This document shows, one piece after another, positions 11,661-28,363 of a DNA stretch of 64,000 bases. The notes under the pieces were generated by a model, which saw only the letters and a list, made by a program, of their open reading frames with translations, made no database searches and was not told the DNA's origin. The DNA comes from Gonium pectorale. Its lineage: Eukaryota > Chlorophyta > Chlorophyceae > Chlamydomonadales > Volvocaceae. The stretch covers positions 168,247 to 232,246 of the forward strand of contig LSYV01000052.1 of assembly GCA_001584585.1 (NCBI GenBank). The letters are read 5' to 3'. The first letter of the stretch is position 1; each line of letters starts with the position of its first letter. The position numbers and the translations under genes are program-made.

Positions 11661-13635
11661 ATGGCTTGCGTGTTTCCGCAGCTGCCGCCCGAGCTGGCGG
11701 AGAAGATCGTAGTCTGCCTTGACCCGAACGAGATGCCCAGCTTTCGCCTGGTCAACAAGGCCGCGGCGGAGCAGTTCCGAAGCCCGCAGCACACCACCTT
11801 CCGCCTCTCCCGGCCCGTCCCCCCGCACGCATTCGCGTCGCACTGGCTGGCCCCGGGCGCCACTCGAGGAATGAATTTGTGGCGCCGGCGTCACCTCCTG
11901 CGTGTCACAGCGGCCAGCGGCGTGGTGGCCAATTTGGAGGTGGCGGTGCAGGCGGCGGGCTGCATGCCGACGTACGAGGTCTTTGAGGCTGCTGCTGCTG
12001 CAGGAAAGCTAGACTCGTGCCAGTGGCTGCTGGATCAAAACTGTCCGAAAACCAGAGGGAAATCGGAAGGTAGCGGCCTGCTGGATGTTGCAGCGGAGAG
12101 GGGACACTGGCACGTGTGCGAGTGGCTGCGGGGACTCGGCATCGCCTGGAGCTCGGGCGGGGCCGGCGCTGCGGCCCGGGGCGGCCACGTGGGCCTGATG
12201 GAGTGGCTGCTGGCGCGGCGGCCGCAGCTGGATGTGCGCTTGAGTTCGCAAGAGGAGGCCAAGGACCTCTTTGCGGGTGTGGCACACGGCTGCGACCTGC
12301 CCACGCTGCAGCGCATGTGGGAGCGCTGGCGTGAACTCGACGACGGCATCAAGCGGGAGTCCCTGGCGGCGGCCGCCGGCAGTCCCACGCCCGACTGGGT
12401 CGACAAGGTGGAGTGGCTGGAGGCGCAGGGCTGCCGGCGCAGCGTCCTGGCAGGAGCTTGCGCCGCCCGCACCTCCGACGCCGCTGCCCGCCTGGCCTGG
12501 CTGCAGGAGCGCGGCTACCGCCTGGACGTGACCGCCCTCGAGGCCGCTGCAGGGACGGGGGGTGCAGCCGCGCTGCGGTACCTGCTGGCCGAGGCGGGCG
12601 TGTCGGTTTCAGGGCAGAAGCAGGAGAACATAATGTACACCGTCTGCGAGGGCGGCCGCCTGGAGGCGCTTCGGGAGCTGCACGCCGCCGGCTGGCCGCT
12701 GAACAACGCCCGGTGCGCCTTGTGCGCCGCGCGCCTCGGGCACTTACACGTGCTGGCCTGGCTGGAGGAGACGCTGGGCGCGGGGGCGCTGGGGATTGGG
12801 CGGGGCATCTTCACCGCCGCGGCGCGCTATTCGGGCAGCGTGGAGGTGCTCGCCTGGCTGGTGGACCGCGGCTGCGAGTGGGGGCCGTACGACATCAACG
12901 CGGCCGCCAAGTCGGGCTGCGAGGAGGCGGTGGAGTGGCTAGTGGCGCGAGCGGGTGCTGTGGAGGTGCGCGGGTGCGGGGTTTGGGGGTGGGCTTCGGG
13001 GGTTGGGGAGGGGGCTTCGGGCACGTGCGGATGCCGGGGGCAGGCGCAGGCGTGCAGGCGCTGGTCTGTGCGCATGTGATGGCGTGCAGTGGATGGGTGC
13101 ATCTCTACGCCCCTAAAATCCATCTTTTTTTAAGATTCGCTTTATACACAAGGCTCAAGGTTGCCAACCTGTGTTCAAGCTTTGGTTGCGTGGATTCAGC
13201 TGGGTTCGGCTGGACTTGAGGACGACCCAGTCAGGCCGCCACTTGCCCGTAAGTGCACAGCAGATCCCAACGCGGCAAGCGGGTGACGGAGCTACTCGTG
13301 ACCTGCCTGTGGCCCGGGGCCCCCTTCTTCTGCCCTGCAACCAGATCGCTGGGTCTCCATTCATGGACCCGTGCCGCAACGGCGACCTGGCCATGGCGCG
13401 GCTGCTGCGGCGGCTGGGCGTGCCGTGGGGCCCGGATGGGGAGGCCGTGTCGGACGCCGCGCGTGACGCGCCGCTGCCCATGCTGCGTTGGCTGCTGGAG
13501 GAGGGCTGCCCCGTGGGCGACTACGGGGCCGCCCGGGCGGCAGCCCAGGAGAGGAACAGCGGCCGGGCGGAGGCGCTGGAGCTGCTTTGGGCGCACTGGC
13601 AGGCGCAACAGGAGGCCGGAGCGGTCGTGGCCTAG
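11661..13635 (+). CDS. F-box-like / ankyrin-repeat protein
   Basis: Exons 11661-12965 and 13345-13635 give 531 residues. The intron 12966-13344 (GTGCG donor, AACCAG acceptor) is phase 0 on both sides. The N-terminus (QLPPELAEKIVVCLDP) reads as an F-box-like helix; this is why I chose the ATG at 11661 over in-frame starts further upstream. The rest is a run of about ten degenerate ankyrin units of the type AAARGGHVGLMEWLLARR, LGHLHVLAWLEE and SGSVEVLAWLVDRGCEWG, with frequent EWL/AWL cores. Such repeats normally make an alpha-solenoid that binds protein partners, with the F-box recruiting an SCF ubiquitin ligase. This type is a large lineage-expanded family in volvocine algae. The last unit runs across the intron, which supports the splice. 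The F-box assignment is the weaker part. Confidence 0.85.
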
Positions 13636-14116
13636 TAGAGTCGGCTCCGCCATCTGTGTTCGGCCCATCGACGAGCTCGGCCTTTGCTCGCTTGCACGTG
13701 CCTACACGCGGTGACCTGCAGTAACGTACGAGAGTGCACATACGGTATTCCGTGAGTGGGCGACCCATAGGGTATCGTAATGGGCAGGCGGGCGGGCGAA
13801 GCTCGAGGGACTGAGCGGCGGAGATGCGGCGGCAATGGTACGTGTTTGGTGCTTCTCGGCAAAAAGTATTTCGCTCCGCTTGTCAATTGGGGGAATAAGC
13901 AGAGTTCCGGGAGGCGTGTCAATGCAATTCTGGTCACTACGGTATTGGTTTGGTGCGCCTCAGGCGTGCGGGCTATGCGGGTGGCGGACCGCTGACACGC
14001 CCTGGCGTGGCTTGGCACAGGGCCCCGGGCCGCATCGGGAACGCTGCGTGTGGTGTGGCTAGGTCCGCTTGTTGCGCGTATGTTCACTTGCTTCAAGGTC
14101 TTTGCGCGTGCGGCTG

Positions 14117-14121
14117 TGTAA
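14117..14121 (+). terminator. TGTAA poly(A) signal, ankyrin gene
   Basis: First TGTAA I found after the stop at 13635, at the end of a T/G-rich stretch that fits a 3'UTR of about 480 nt. Confidence 0.5.
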
Positions 14122-16309
14122 TGATGTCCGCCGCGCGGTTCAATGCGCTTGCTGTGCGTTGTTACGCCGTCGCGATTTGCTCTTGGGCAGGTGAGAGCCC
14201 TGTTTGTGTGTTGTGTGGGAAGCTTTGTGTGTGCGTTTGCCTGGTCGCGCGACTCATACCGTACGGTGCTCTGTCCCGACTTTAGGATGTACAGGAAGTA
14301 CGAACGGTGCTGAGCTGTGGGATTTGAATGTCAAGATCCACTCGGTGTTGCCCGCCGTGATGCCGTACATGTCCCGTGAGGCTACCCTCCTCGCAAGCTC
14401 CCACCACCCACGCGAGGCAATCGCACGCTGGTAGTGACCATGGTAATAAGTGATCAAGAAAGGTCCAGAATGTGCGCTTGGCTGAACCGTGGAAGGCAAC
14501 CCGTCCAGTTAGGTCTGCTTGGTTCCTGGCTGGCCCTCACGCCACGGCGGGTCAGCGGCTGACGAAAGCGCAGGTTGTAGGCCTGCCGGGTCAATCCAGC
14601 CCAGGACCGCTGTGTGACACTCGCCAAAACACACGATTACGCCGAAGCCTTCCGCAGCTGACGCCAAGCCTTCCGCAGTCGCCATGCCGCGCGGCACGCG
14701 CACAGCTCACAGCTCCGGCGGGCTCGCGCTGGGGGCGCGCTTCGACCCCGTCGCATCGCATCTTCGCATGGCTCCGGCTCCCAGGAGGCACAACGGTCGG
14801 CTTCCACGCGCACTCGCCCGGTGCACCGATGCGACCGAGTGACCGCCTCGTCACGTCGACAGGCCGCACCGAGCTCTTTATGGGCTCAACCCACAACAAA
14901 AATTTGTGTCCTGGACCAAAAGGCGCCTTAGGACACAGCACCACTCGTACGCAACTGGCCGTGGAGCCAACGGTGTGGCAGCCAGCTGTCTAAACGCCCC
15001 GTGCTCGTGGTTGCCCAGTAAGGGCACATAATTATTCTTGACATGCATATCACGCCGCCGCAGGAGCCCTGCCCGCAGGTCACGGGCGTACTGCGGCGAA
15101 TCGTTTGACCACGTTCCTAAGTAGGCGGTGACCACACGAGCACACTCACAGCACGCTCGCTCACACATCCCCACAGGATGATGGCTCATCACTCCACAGC
15201 GACTCTCACAGGCACACGCACATGCGCTCACAGCACGCAAAGCCCCAATCGTTGCGACAAACATGCAGCGCGCTTTGCCGCAAAGCGCAGTAGCGGGATG
15301 TGCACACGTGGCACAGCCGTACGAGGCATGTAGCCGTACTGTGGCCGTACGAGGCCTGCAGCCGAGCACGGGCGCCCCTGCCAGCCTCTTTTCTCGCCTT
15401 GCACAGGGGCACCTGCCCGGCGGTTTCCCAGCTTCATCCGACTCTTAAGCGAGGAAACAAAACATCCAAGTCCTTGCCCAACATTCAACTCCCACCCAGT
15501 GTTCCAATCCGATTGCATTGTCTGCCTCTTTAATCTCTCTCTCTCTCCCCGCTTATGAACCGTGGGTCTCTTGCAATCCGAAGGGATGTATGTATGATCA
15601 AATCGGCGCGCGGGGCCGCGGCCCAACGGCATGCGCCGCGGGCCGCGTGGGGCGGTGGTGGGCTTTATGCTCAGGCCACCCCACGTAATGCTCTCCGCGC
15701 GGCCGCCAAGATTGCTGCGAGCTGCCCAGTTCAAGACGGCAAAGTTCACGCAACAACCGAAGGGTGCCATGCAACTCATCTCCTCAAACCCCAATCCCAC
15801 GCCTCGCCAACTGGCTGCGATCCGCAGGCGAACAGCGCCCTGTACACCGCGTGTAGGCCGGGCCGGGCACGGCCAGCTGGGGACGCACGCGCCGGTCAGC
15901 CGCTCCAGGCCTCGCGGCCTGCCCCAGCCAGCGCGTGCCGGGGAGCGCACGCGCCGACGCCGCTTGCCGCCACCCGCCCATAAACCCAAACACGGGCGAT
16001 CGCATCTTCGCTCTCATACGAATGCTCGGCACCAGAAAAAATCCAAGCAACGCTTACGGTCGTGGTCGCAACAACTCCAGCTCAAAAGCGGGGCCTCGGG
16101 CCCCGCCAAGCACACACTCGCAGGTCGCAGCACGTACGTGCGCATATTGCTGCGGAGGATCCTCCTCCTCCTCCCCCTCCTCCTCGAGGCACGCTCCCAG
16201 CCAGCTCGCAGTACACGACTGCCCTAACTACCGCCAGCACGCGGAACGCCAACGGGCATGCGCGGGGGGAAGCGTCTCCGTTCCGCCGCACATGCCGCTC
16301 CGGTGCACT
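14122..16309. other. Intergenic region, no gene seen
   Basis: This lies between the 3' ends of the ankyrin gene (+) and the CDKL kinase gene (-). The + strand is rich in A and C, meaning the - strand is T/G-rich like a 3'UTR, but I found no TTACA (reverse TGTAA) in it. No ORF here has recognisable content. Confidence 0.35.
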
Positions 16310-16314
16310 TTACA
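16310..16314 (-). terminator. TGTAA poly(A) signal, CDKL kinase gene
   Basis: TTACA on the + strand, 478 nt beyond the kinase stop at 16792 and the first one found in that direction. Confidence 0.5.
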
Positions 16315-16791
16315 TGTTTTGGCAGCCCTGACATCTCTGCTCTCCCGTACAAACCCACCCATGGCAACGCTCGGCCGGTGCCCCGCACTCGTCAAGACTC
16401 CCCCGTTACCCCCGTTATCTCTTCAGCTGATACAGAGCCCTGTGGATGTGTGGTCAAGCCTTGTGTCTGTTGAATCGCGCGGTGCCGAATGCTCGTCTGC
16501 GTCACACCCAAAACCGCGTCCCGGCACACCCGGACTCCCGCAGGGCCTCCGGTGCCGCATAAACGCCCCACGGGCACACCACCGCCGCGCACCGCAGTCG
16601 CACACCACTGCGCATTACTGGCAGAGCATGTCCCAGACACGTTACCGGCAGGCCGCCACTCGCCGCAGCCCAGCCCTACCGCGCTCGCGCAGATCGGCAA
16701 CGGCTTCAGTTGCCGTCGCCGTCGCAGCACCGGGCGGGCCTGTCCGCCTGCCACCACCATAAGGGCCTCGTCCCCTCATGCACTCGCCCCG

Positions 16792-22002
<5,211 letters not shown>

Positions 22003-22055
22003 CGATTGCCGGCCGAGAATAGCGGCCGAAGAGGTCTCAGAGTCGCCTAACTAAT

Positions 22056-22060
22056 TTACA
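22056..22060 (-). terminator. TGTAA poly(A) signal, DUF971 gene
   Basis: TTACA on the + strand, about 820 nt past the DUF971 stop at 22877. It lies only 54 bp before the assigned kinase ATG (22002) on the same strand, so the two genes are packed very tightly. The interval 22061-22876 is read as 3'UTR; no other gene is seen in it. Confidence 0.5.
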
Positions 22061-22876
22061 CAAGAATTGGATGAACGCACTTGTGAGTTACTTTGGCCTC
22101 CATAATTCAATGCGCAGGCAAATTCAAGTCGCGCACCGTCATCCCCTGAATCGACCGGCATGGGCGACGCGCCAGCTCGGATTCGCCGTACCTGAGCCCG
22201 CCGAGCTGGACGTCGCTGAGACGCGCCGTCCAAATATTCTGTGTTGGCCTCTCACGGCGTACAGGTCCCGAAGACAACGAACCGCACTACGGCGTCTGCA
22301 CAGCCAAGTGCGGTGCAGTGCATGACAAACCAATGCACAGGAACCGACGGACCGCGGCGTACCCACCTGGTGCTGGCACCATACAATTTCGCAACCTGGT
22401 TCGGACTCTGTTTCGGGCCGAAACTGCGGAAGAACACAAGTACATAAGAGATTGTCGTGAGACGACCCGCCGGGTCTTGTTCGCGCCGGTAGTCCAAAGG
22501 CCGCCAACTGAACTGATACGAACCCTCCCGCACATCGCGCCCCGAGCAGTCAAAGCTTAGTCACTACAACACCAGACAGGCAGTTTTTGACTGGGCGCTC
22601 CGCAAGCGGACTGAGCGCCTCCGAGGGGCTGGCTGCGGGTGGGTTCGTGGAGCCCGCGGCCGAGCCCTCGCCTGAACCCGGCCCGACGGTTCATGTTACG
22701 ACAGCGCTGATGGACAGGTGGACTGGCCGCGAGCCCCACACCGGCAATTCCCATGTTGCCGCGCATCCTCCATACAGCAGCGCCGCCGGTCCCCAGGAGC
22801 CGTTGCTGCGCGCCGGATGTTGCAGCGGCGTATGCTTGCTCCATTGTACAGATTCCCATTCCCAGCCCCTTGGCGT

Positions 22877-24692
22877 TCACCCTCCGCCAACAACAGTGCG
22901 CCCGCCGTCGCCGCCTGCTCCCCCACGGACGCTGCCCCTACCGCCGGCGCCTCCACAACCTCCGCCGGACTCCTTCCCGTGCGCGCCGTCCGCCACCGCC
23001 AAGGAGCCACGCGGCGCCTGCTGCGCGGCTGCCGCTGACCCGGACCCCGTTCGGGCCGCCGCCCTGGAGGCTCCGCTGGCTGGCGGGTCGCGGCCGAGGC
23101 CCGCCTGCCTGAGGCGGCGCAAGTACTCGCGCATAGCGGGCCATCTTGCGAGGGAGGGAGGCAGGTAGTGTAGTGTAGAAGGAGGCAGGTCAAGAAGGAT
23201 AAGGGGAAGAGTCAAACATGTTGTGAAGAGAGCCACTTGGCTATCGGGGGGCGAGGGACAGAGCAGTCCCAAGCGCCCAGCCCCAACCGCCCAACCGCCG
23301 AACGCTCGTAACTGCCAACGGCCAACAGTCAAGGGCACACCTGCCGGGCCCGCCCAGGTGCGCCAGGTAGTCCCACGTGAAGATGCCGCTGCTGTGCAAG
23401 TCATCAAAGTGGATCCTGGGGCGCGCGGGAGCGAGGTTGAGAGGTCAGGGTACAGCCTCGCAAGCGCTCCCTGCATATGCCTTTGCGCCCGAATCCTTCG
23501 CCGTGCCGTTGAAGATAGTCCACGTGTGGCGGAGGCGCACACGAGTCCACAAAACCGTTCTCAGTCGCGTCCCAGAGGGAGCGCTTCCCCATGACTGCCA
23601 ACGCCCCAAGGACGCGGAGAGTGGGGCACGGAGGACGGGGAAGGGCTAGCATGTATTCATGTTGCCACGTGCTCGGGGGCGAAGCCCAAACCCGGCGGCC
23701 CTTGTGCTGGGCCCGCGCCAGCCTGTCCCAACCATTTCAAAGAGAGGCAAAAAAGAGGGAGAGGGGCCAGATGGATCCCGTGGAATAAGCTGCCTATTTC
23801 TGAGACCGAGGCTGCTCCTAAGCTCTCGTACGGCGACATCACACGCCGTAGAGGTGTGGTGTGGCTCCCCAGTGTTCCAGTGGGGGGCAGTATTTCACTT
23901 TTATCACACGTAGCGGCTACACCGCCGCGGCGGGGTGGCATGCGTACACTGGGATGCGTGTTGTCCGGGAATCCCACCCCTGTCGGCCATGTCAGTGCCT
24001 TGGATCTCGTCAACTTCATCATGGTTACGCACCTGATGGCATAGTTGCCCACGGCCTCCACGGACATGATGCCCACATGCCTGCGCCCCGACACCACCTG
24101 CACATCCGGCCCACGGCAAGGAAAGTCAACGCGGCAGACAGCGCTTATGCTTCAGGCCTTCAGGCCCAAACCCGTTTGAATACATCGGAGGGCAATTAGG
24201 GCACCAGAGGAGACGACGGGAACTCGAGGGAAGTATGGGAAGTGCCGTTCGGCCGCTCAGCGGACAACCTCTGGGGCATCCGTCCATGCCTCGGCCCCTG
24301 CCTAAAACCCTGCCCTCGCCCCCCACCCCCGCCGTTGCATAAACGGATTGATGAGTGTAAGCAGCGACCAACAGCGTCATTGTGCTCACCCGTTCGCGGC
24401 CAGTGCCCGCCATTACACGGCGCGTGTCCGCGCTGGGGCTGCACACGCGGAGGAGCTCCGCGGGAAGCGAGACCTTAGCTCCGCTGGCGTAGATCAGCTC
24501 CAGCCGCTTCTCCTTCTTCAGCAGCCTAATCGCATTTGGCGGGCCATCAGCTGTCGTCGGGGCAGAACGTGTCGAGAGGCTAAGGCTAAGTGCCTGGAAT
24601 ATTAAGCAGGGTCTTGATAGAAGCCTAGGCGCATCGGTAAGCGCGAGCGAGGGTCGTAGACTACGTGCGGCAGCGCCGATTAGTGACAGCAT
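22877..24692 (-). CDS. DUF971 (GBBH-like N-terminal domain) protein, probably organelle-targeted
   Basis: Exons 24692-24390, 24097-24033, 23415-23341 and 23144-22877 give 236 residues with matching phases 0, 2, 2. After an N-terminal Arg/Ser/Leu-rich, acid-poor presequence (MLSLIGAAARSLRPSLAL), the domain reads AIRLLKKEKRLELIYASG, LPAELLRVCSPSAD, VGIMSVEAVGNYAIR, IHFDDLHSSGIFTWDYL and MREYLRRLRQAGLGRDP. That is the full order of conserved blocks in the family, including the LPAELLR-SPSA block and the final helix. The family is a small beta-rich domain also found at the N-terminus of gamma-butyrobetaine hydroxylases; its stand-alone role is not well defined. The C-terminal 70 residues are a Gly/Ala-rich extension not typical of the family. 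An in-frame ATG at 24743 would add 17 residues; I prefer 24692 because it starts the presequence. Confidence 0.88.
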
Positions 24693-25027
24693 TTTCGGAG
24701 CACACTGGGTGAGAGACGCAATTACCTCCAATTTGGAATGCACGACAACCAGAAAGCATGACAGTGGATCCTGAACGTACCCGCTCCGATACCAGAGCCG
24801 AGACCCCTCGCGCCCCCAGAGGCCATCCGTAGGAGTCGAATCACGTTACGGTGTTGAGTCTTGTTGCTTCAACTTCTGGCGCTGAAACCCCCACTGTTCT
24901 CCCTCGCCAGTTCGCGCCTGCACATCTCCCGCCCGCTCAAGTCACACATGGGCAAGGCCGACCTGCGCTGACCCGACTCGGCCGTGACTCCTGCGGCCAT
25001 ACGGCACAAAACCAATAGCACGGCAGC
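24693..25027. promoter_or_regulatory. Divergent promoter between DUF971 and EGF-like membrane protein genes
   Basis: This 335-bp gap separates two start codons pointing apart. No coding sequence and in particular no signal-peptide exon was found. It must contain both promoters and both 5'UTRs, unless the right-hand gene has an exon elsewhere. Confidence 0.45.
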
Positions 25028-28000
25028 ATGCAACTGGCGCTCGCACCGATTGGAAACATTACCCTGCCGCCCATCGACTGGAGCCAGTTCGCCAGCCCCC
25101 CTCCCATAGACGACGGCCTGAACGTGAGCCGCAGCTTCGGAGGCAACTGCACCATCCAGCCGCCCCCGGACTGCAACGGACACGGCCACCTAGGCGGCAA
25201 GTGCTTCTGTGTCTGTGACAAGGGCTACGCCTCCGACTACAGCGTGAGTGGAAGTTTGACCTGCCCACCGATGGACCCTCCTCTTAGACGATTAAGCCCA
25301 CCGTTCTCCTGCTGCCTCATCCTGACGCCGTGCCGCGCCCGATCCCCACAGAACCTCCTCGCACCGCGCTGGTGCGTTCCCGCAACCTACCTCCCTTCCG
25401 CCGCCAACCGCACCGTCGACCTGGCCGTTGCGGCGTCAGAATACAGTAACGAGAACAAAGGTACGTGCCGTACGGCGTCGCAACTTGAGCGTGTTGGGGC
25501 ACTCGATACAATGAGTCCAAACAATGCCTTGCGGCACCGTTCGTACTTTTTTAATTGCACCTCCCTACAAGTAACATACGCAAGCCGGGTATGTCACNNN
25601 NNNNNNNNNNNNNNNNNCGCCCAGCCTGCCACCCCCGAACCGCCGATTGGCGTAATACAGACCACAGAAAACAAATGTCCCTTATGCCTGGCACCCACCT
25701 GCGTTCCCGAAACTCCACCTGTTCAAGGCCGTGCGACGCAACACGGCCGAGCCCACCCCTTTCTCCCTCCTTCCATGTAACCTTTACCATAGAAAACAAA
25801 AACACCCTACCCGTTGCCGGCCCCTTCAACCCGCAACCGGCAGGCTTCCTGTACTGGGCGGGTGGCACCATGGGCACCACCATCCTGACGGTCGTGCCGG
25901 GGGTGATCCTGATCCTCACGCTCTGCGTCTGCTGCATATGCTACAGGTGCGTGCACCGTACCGATCGTAATGCACGTGCGCGACGCGGTATGCAGGAACG
26001 GGAATACAACACACGGCGCCGCACGCTCTTCCCGGAGGAACACATGCGTAGTATGCTGCGCCCTGACCTCGGGTCCGCCGTGCGCTTCCCGCCCTGCCTG
26101 GCCCCAGTGTTCTGCCTCCCGTACCTGGCAGCGGTCGCATTGCATCTTTCAGACTTCCTTTCTTCCCTCCGGGCCCGGGGCCCCATCTCCTGAACCACCT
26201 GCACCACGTTCTCTTTGCAACGTCGGCAGGCGTTGGAAGCGGCAGCGGGAGATGTTTCGCGGCTTCGGGGCCGGCTCCGGCTCCGGCTCCGCCAAGGATC
26301 GCGCGGCGCACTACCATTACCATGGCGGGGGATACGGCGGCGGTGGCGGCGGCGGAGGCCCGGGCGGGGGCGGAAAGCGTTCGACCGGAGTTTTCTTCAA
26401 GGTGCGGCATCGAGAAGGTGGGGGGCGCATTGCCTCCTAGCTAGCCGCGTTTCCGCAGCCCAAGCGCGTGTGCACCTCTCTGCCGGCCTTCGTTGCCGCC
26501 CAAAATTGCGTCACGCGGAGAAGGTGCTCCCGGCGGTGTAGCACTCAACCACAACACCAAGTCGCCATATGCACATGGTCACCGCTACACCGCATGAAGG
26601 CTGTCGCTGCGGCTAGTGCTCGTAATTCCAACCTCCCCTCCCCACTATCCCACATCGCACTCGTCGCTCCCCGCCACCATTTTCCTTGCTCGCCCAGACC
26701 TGGTGGGAGCGCAAGCGCAGCCTAGGCTCGCCGTACGGCGGCCAGTCCCCTCGTGGCACGGCCGCTGCCGCCGCCACCGCTGCCGCTGCCGTCACGGTGC
26801 CGATGGCGCCCGGCGTATCCGGCAACGCCGCCATGGCGGCGACGCTGCGGCAGCAGCAGAAGCTCACGGAGGCGCAGGCGGCACAGAGGTAGGAGGGGAG
26901 GGCGAGGGATGCAGGAAGTTAGATTAGGTGAGGGGTAGCGTTTCTATGGGTGTGCAACAGCGGAGGACGTTGGGCAGGAGGGATAGGTTGTGAGTGATAA
27001 GGTTGTGAGGCGCCAAGCCGAGCAAGCCGTGTCACAGCATGTACTATTGTACGACAGAGAGAGCGTGTCGTCGTTGGTCATGTGCCATCGGCATGGGTCC
27101 AGGATCAGCTGTGTCGATTCCCGTGGTGGCGCTCCTCCTGCTGTACACCACGGCTGCTTTGGTAGACCGAGAGGCCAAGGTTGTTGGCACCAGGGCTCCA
27201 CAACAAGCCCGCTGGTCCTTCCCCCTGTGCAGCGGCGGCGGCGTCTACGGTGGCGGCGGCGGCGGCGCGGGGCGTGCCGAACGCTCCTTCCTGAACCCCT
27301 TGGCTTTTGAGGACGAACGTTACACCCACGCCCACGTGGCGAAGCAGCTCCCGCCGCCGCCATCCGCCAGGCGCACACCGTCCTATGGGGAGCAGCACTA
27401 CGGAACCAGCGGCAGCGGTGGCGGTGCTGGTCGCGGCGGGGGCGCGCCGCCGCCGCCGCCCAGCCCGTACGGCATCCCTCCGGGCGGCCTCCGGGAGCAG
27501 CATTACCAGAGGCAGATACAGATGCAGTACGGCGGATACGACGATCCGCACGATTCGTACGACGATCCCCGGTACAATCCCATGCGGTACGACAGGTATG
27601 GGAGAGGAGAGGAGTGGACCCCGGACTACGACAACTGGCATCACCGCCGCGGGGGTGGCGGCGGCAATGGCGGAGGTGGCCGGTGGGCCGCAGACGGCGC
27701 GCTCCCACCGCCGCCGCCACAGCCGCCGCGCGGCCGTTCACCGTCGCACGACTACCGACGTGGCCATGCACAGGCCCCGCCGTACTATGGTCCGGATGCG
27801 GTACGGGATAACCATGTACATGGATACAGCTCTGCGCCTGCTTCCCCCGCGGCGGCGTACCGAGGCGGCGGAAGAGGATCCGAAGCCGTGGGTCGATCAC
27901 CGTCACGCGTCGCCCGGCCCAGTAGCCTTGGCGGCGGCGCTGGTGATGCCGCCCGCTACCGACATGGGCTGCCGCCGCCGACACCAGGGCCTCCGCCGCC

Positions 28001-28100
28001 GTCGCCACCGGGCCCAGTGCCGGCGGGGCCACGGCCTCCGCCGCCGCCGCCCGGGCCGCCGCCGCCGCCACCGGGGCCGCCGCCCCGGATGAGGCCATAA
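25028..28100 (+). CDS. Single-pass membrane protein with EGF-like ectodomain and Gly/Pro/Tyr-rich tail
   Basis: Exons 25028-25243, 25352-25460, 25793-25946, 26230-26401, 26698-26888 and 27233-28100 give 569 residues; all phases agree. Residues 49-90 hold a Cys-rich EGF-like pattern (DCNGHGHLGGKCFCVCDKGY then RWC). Residues about 137-159 form one hydrophobic helix (TILTVVPGVILILTLCVCCI) followed by RRRWKRQRE, a positive stop-transfer segment, so the EGF part should be outside and the C-terminus in the cytosol. The tail has a Gly run, an Ala run, a QQQKL helix, a Tyr/Asp-rich part (YDDPHDSYDDPRYNPMRY) and a polyproline end. The function is unknown; adhesion or signalling is only a guess. No signal peptide is visible, and the base before the ATG could be a splice acceptor (GGCAG), so the 5' end may be incomplete. 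Intron 3 contains the assembly gap. Confidence 0.72.
25598..25617. other. Assembly gap (20 N)
   Basis: Twenty N inside the intron between exons 2 and 3 of the EGF-like gene. The true size is unknown, and an additional small exon could be hidden here. ACAG|AAAACAAATG at about 25670 resembles the acceptor ATAG|AAAACAAAAA used at 25793. Confidence 0.95.
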
Positions 28101-28342
28101 GCGGCTGGCAAGGGGGTGATGATTGGGCGCCCAGGTGGCGGCCATTGGTGCTTATATACGGCTGCAGTGCAGATCCCGGCCAAGCAGCTTCTCTGGGACC
28201 GACGGATGCGGTTGACCAAAGACATTACCGTGGACCCCACGGTAAGGTCTGGCGCCATGAGCACCATGACGCAGCATCAGACTCACAAGTATGCGCGGCA
28301 GGGACATGTGTATGCTGTATGGTGCGTTGTGTTGAAAAGGAA

Positions 28343-28363
28343 AACGCATACGACGAGCGTAAG
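28343..28363. repeat. Copy A of a 21-bp dispersed word
   Basis: Identical to 44639-44659. Both copies lie just downstream of + strand genes. Confidence 0.6.

Noticed and set aside
26944..28098. 384-codon - strand ORF
   Set aside because: It is the opposite strand of the polyproline/Gly tail of the EGF-like protein, rich in Arg and Ala as expected of a shadow.
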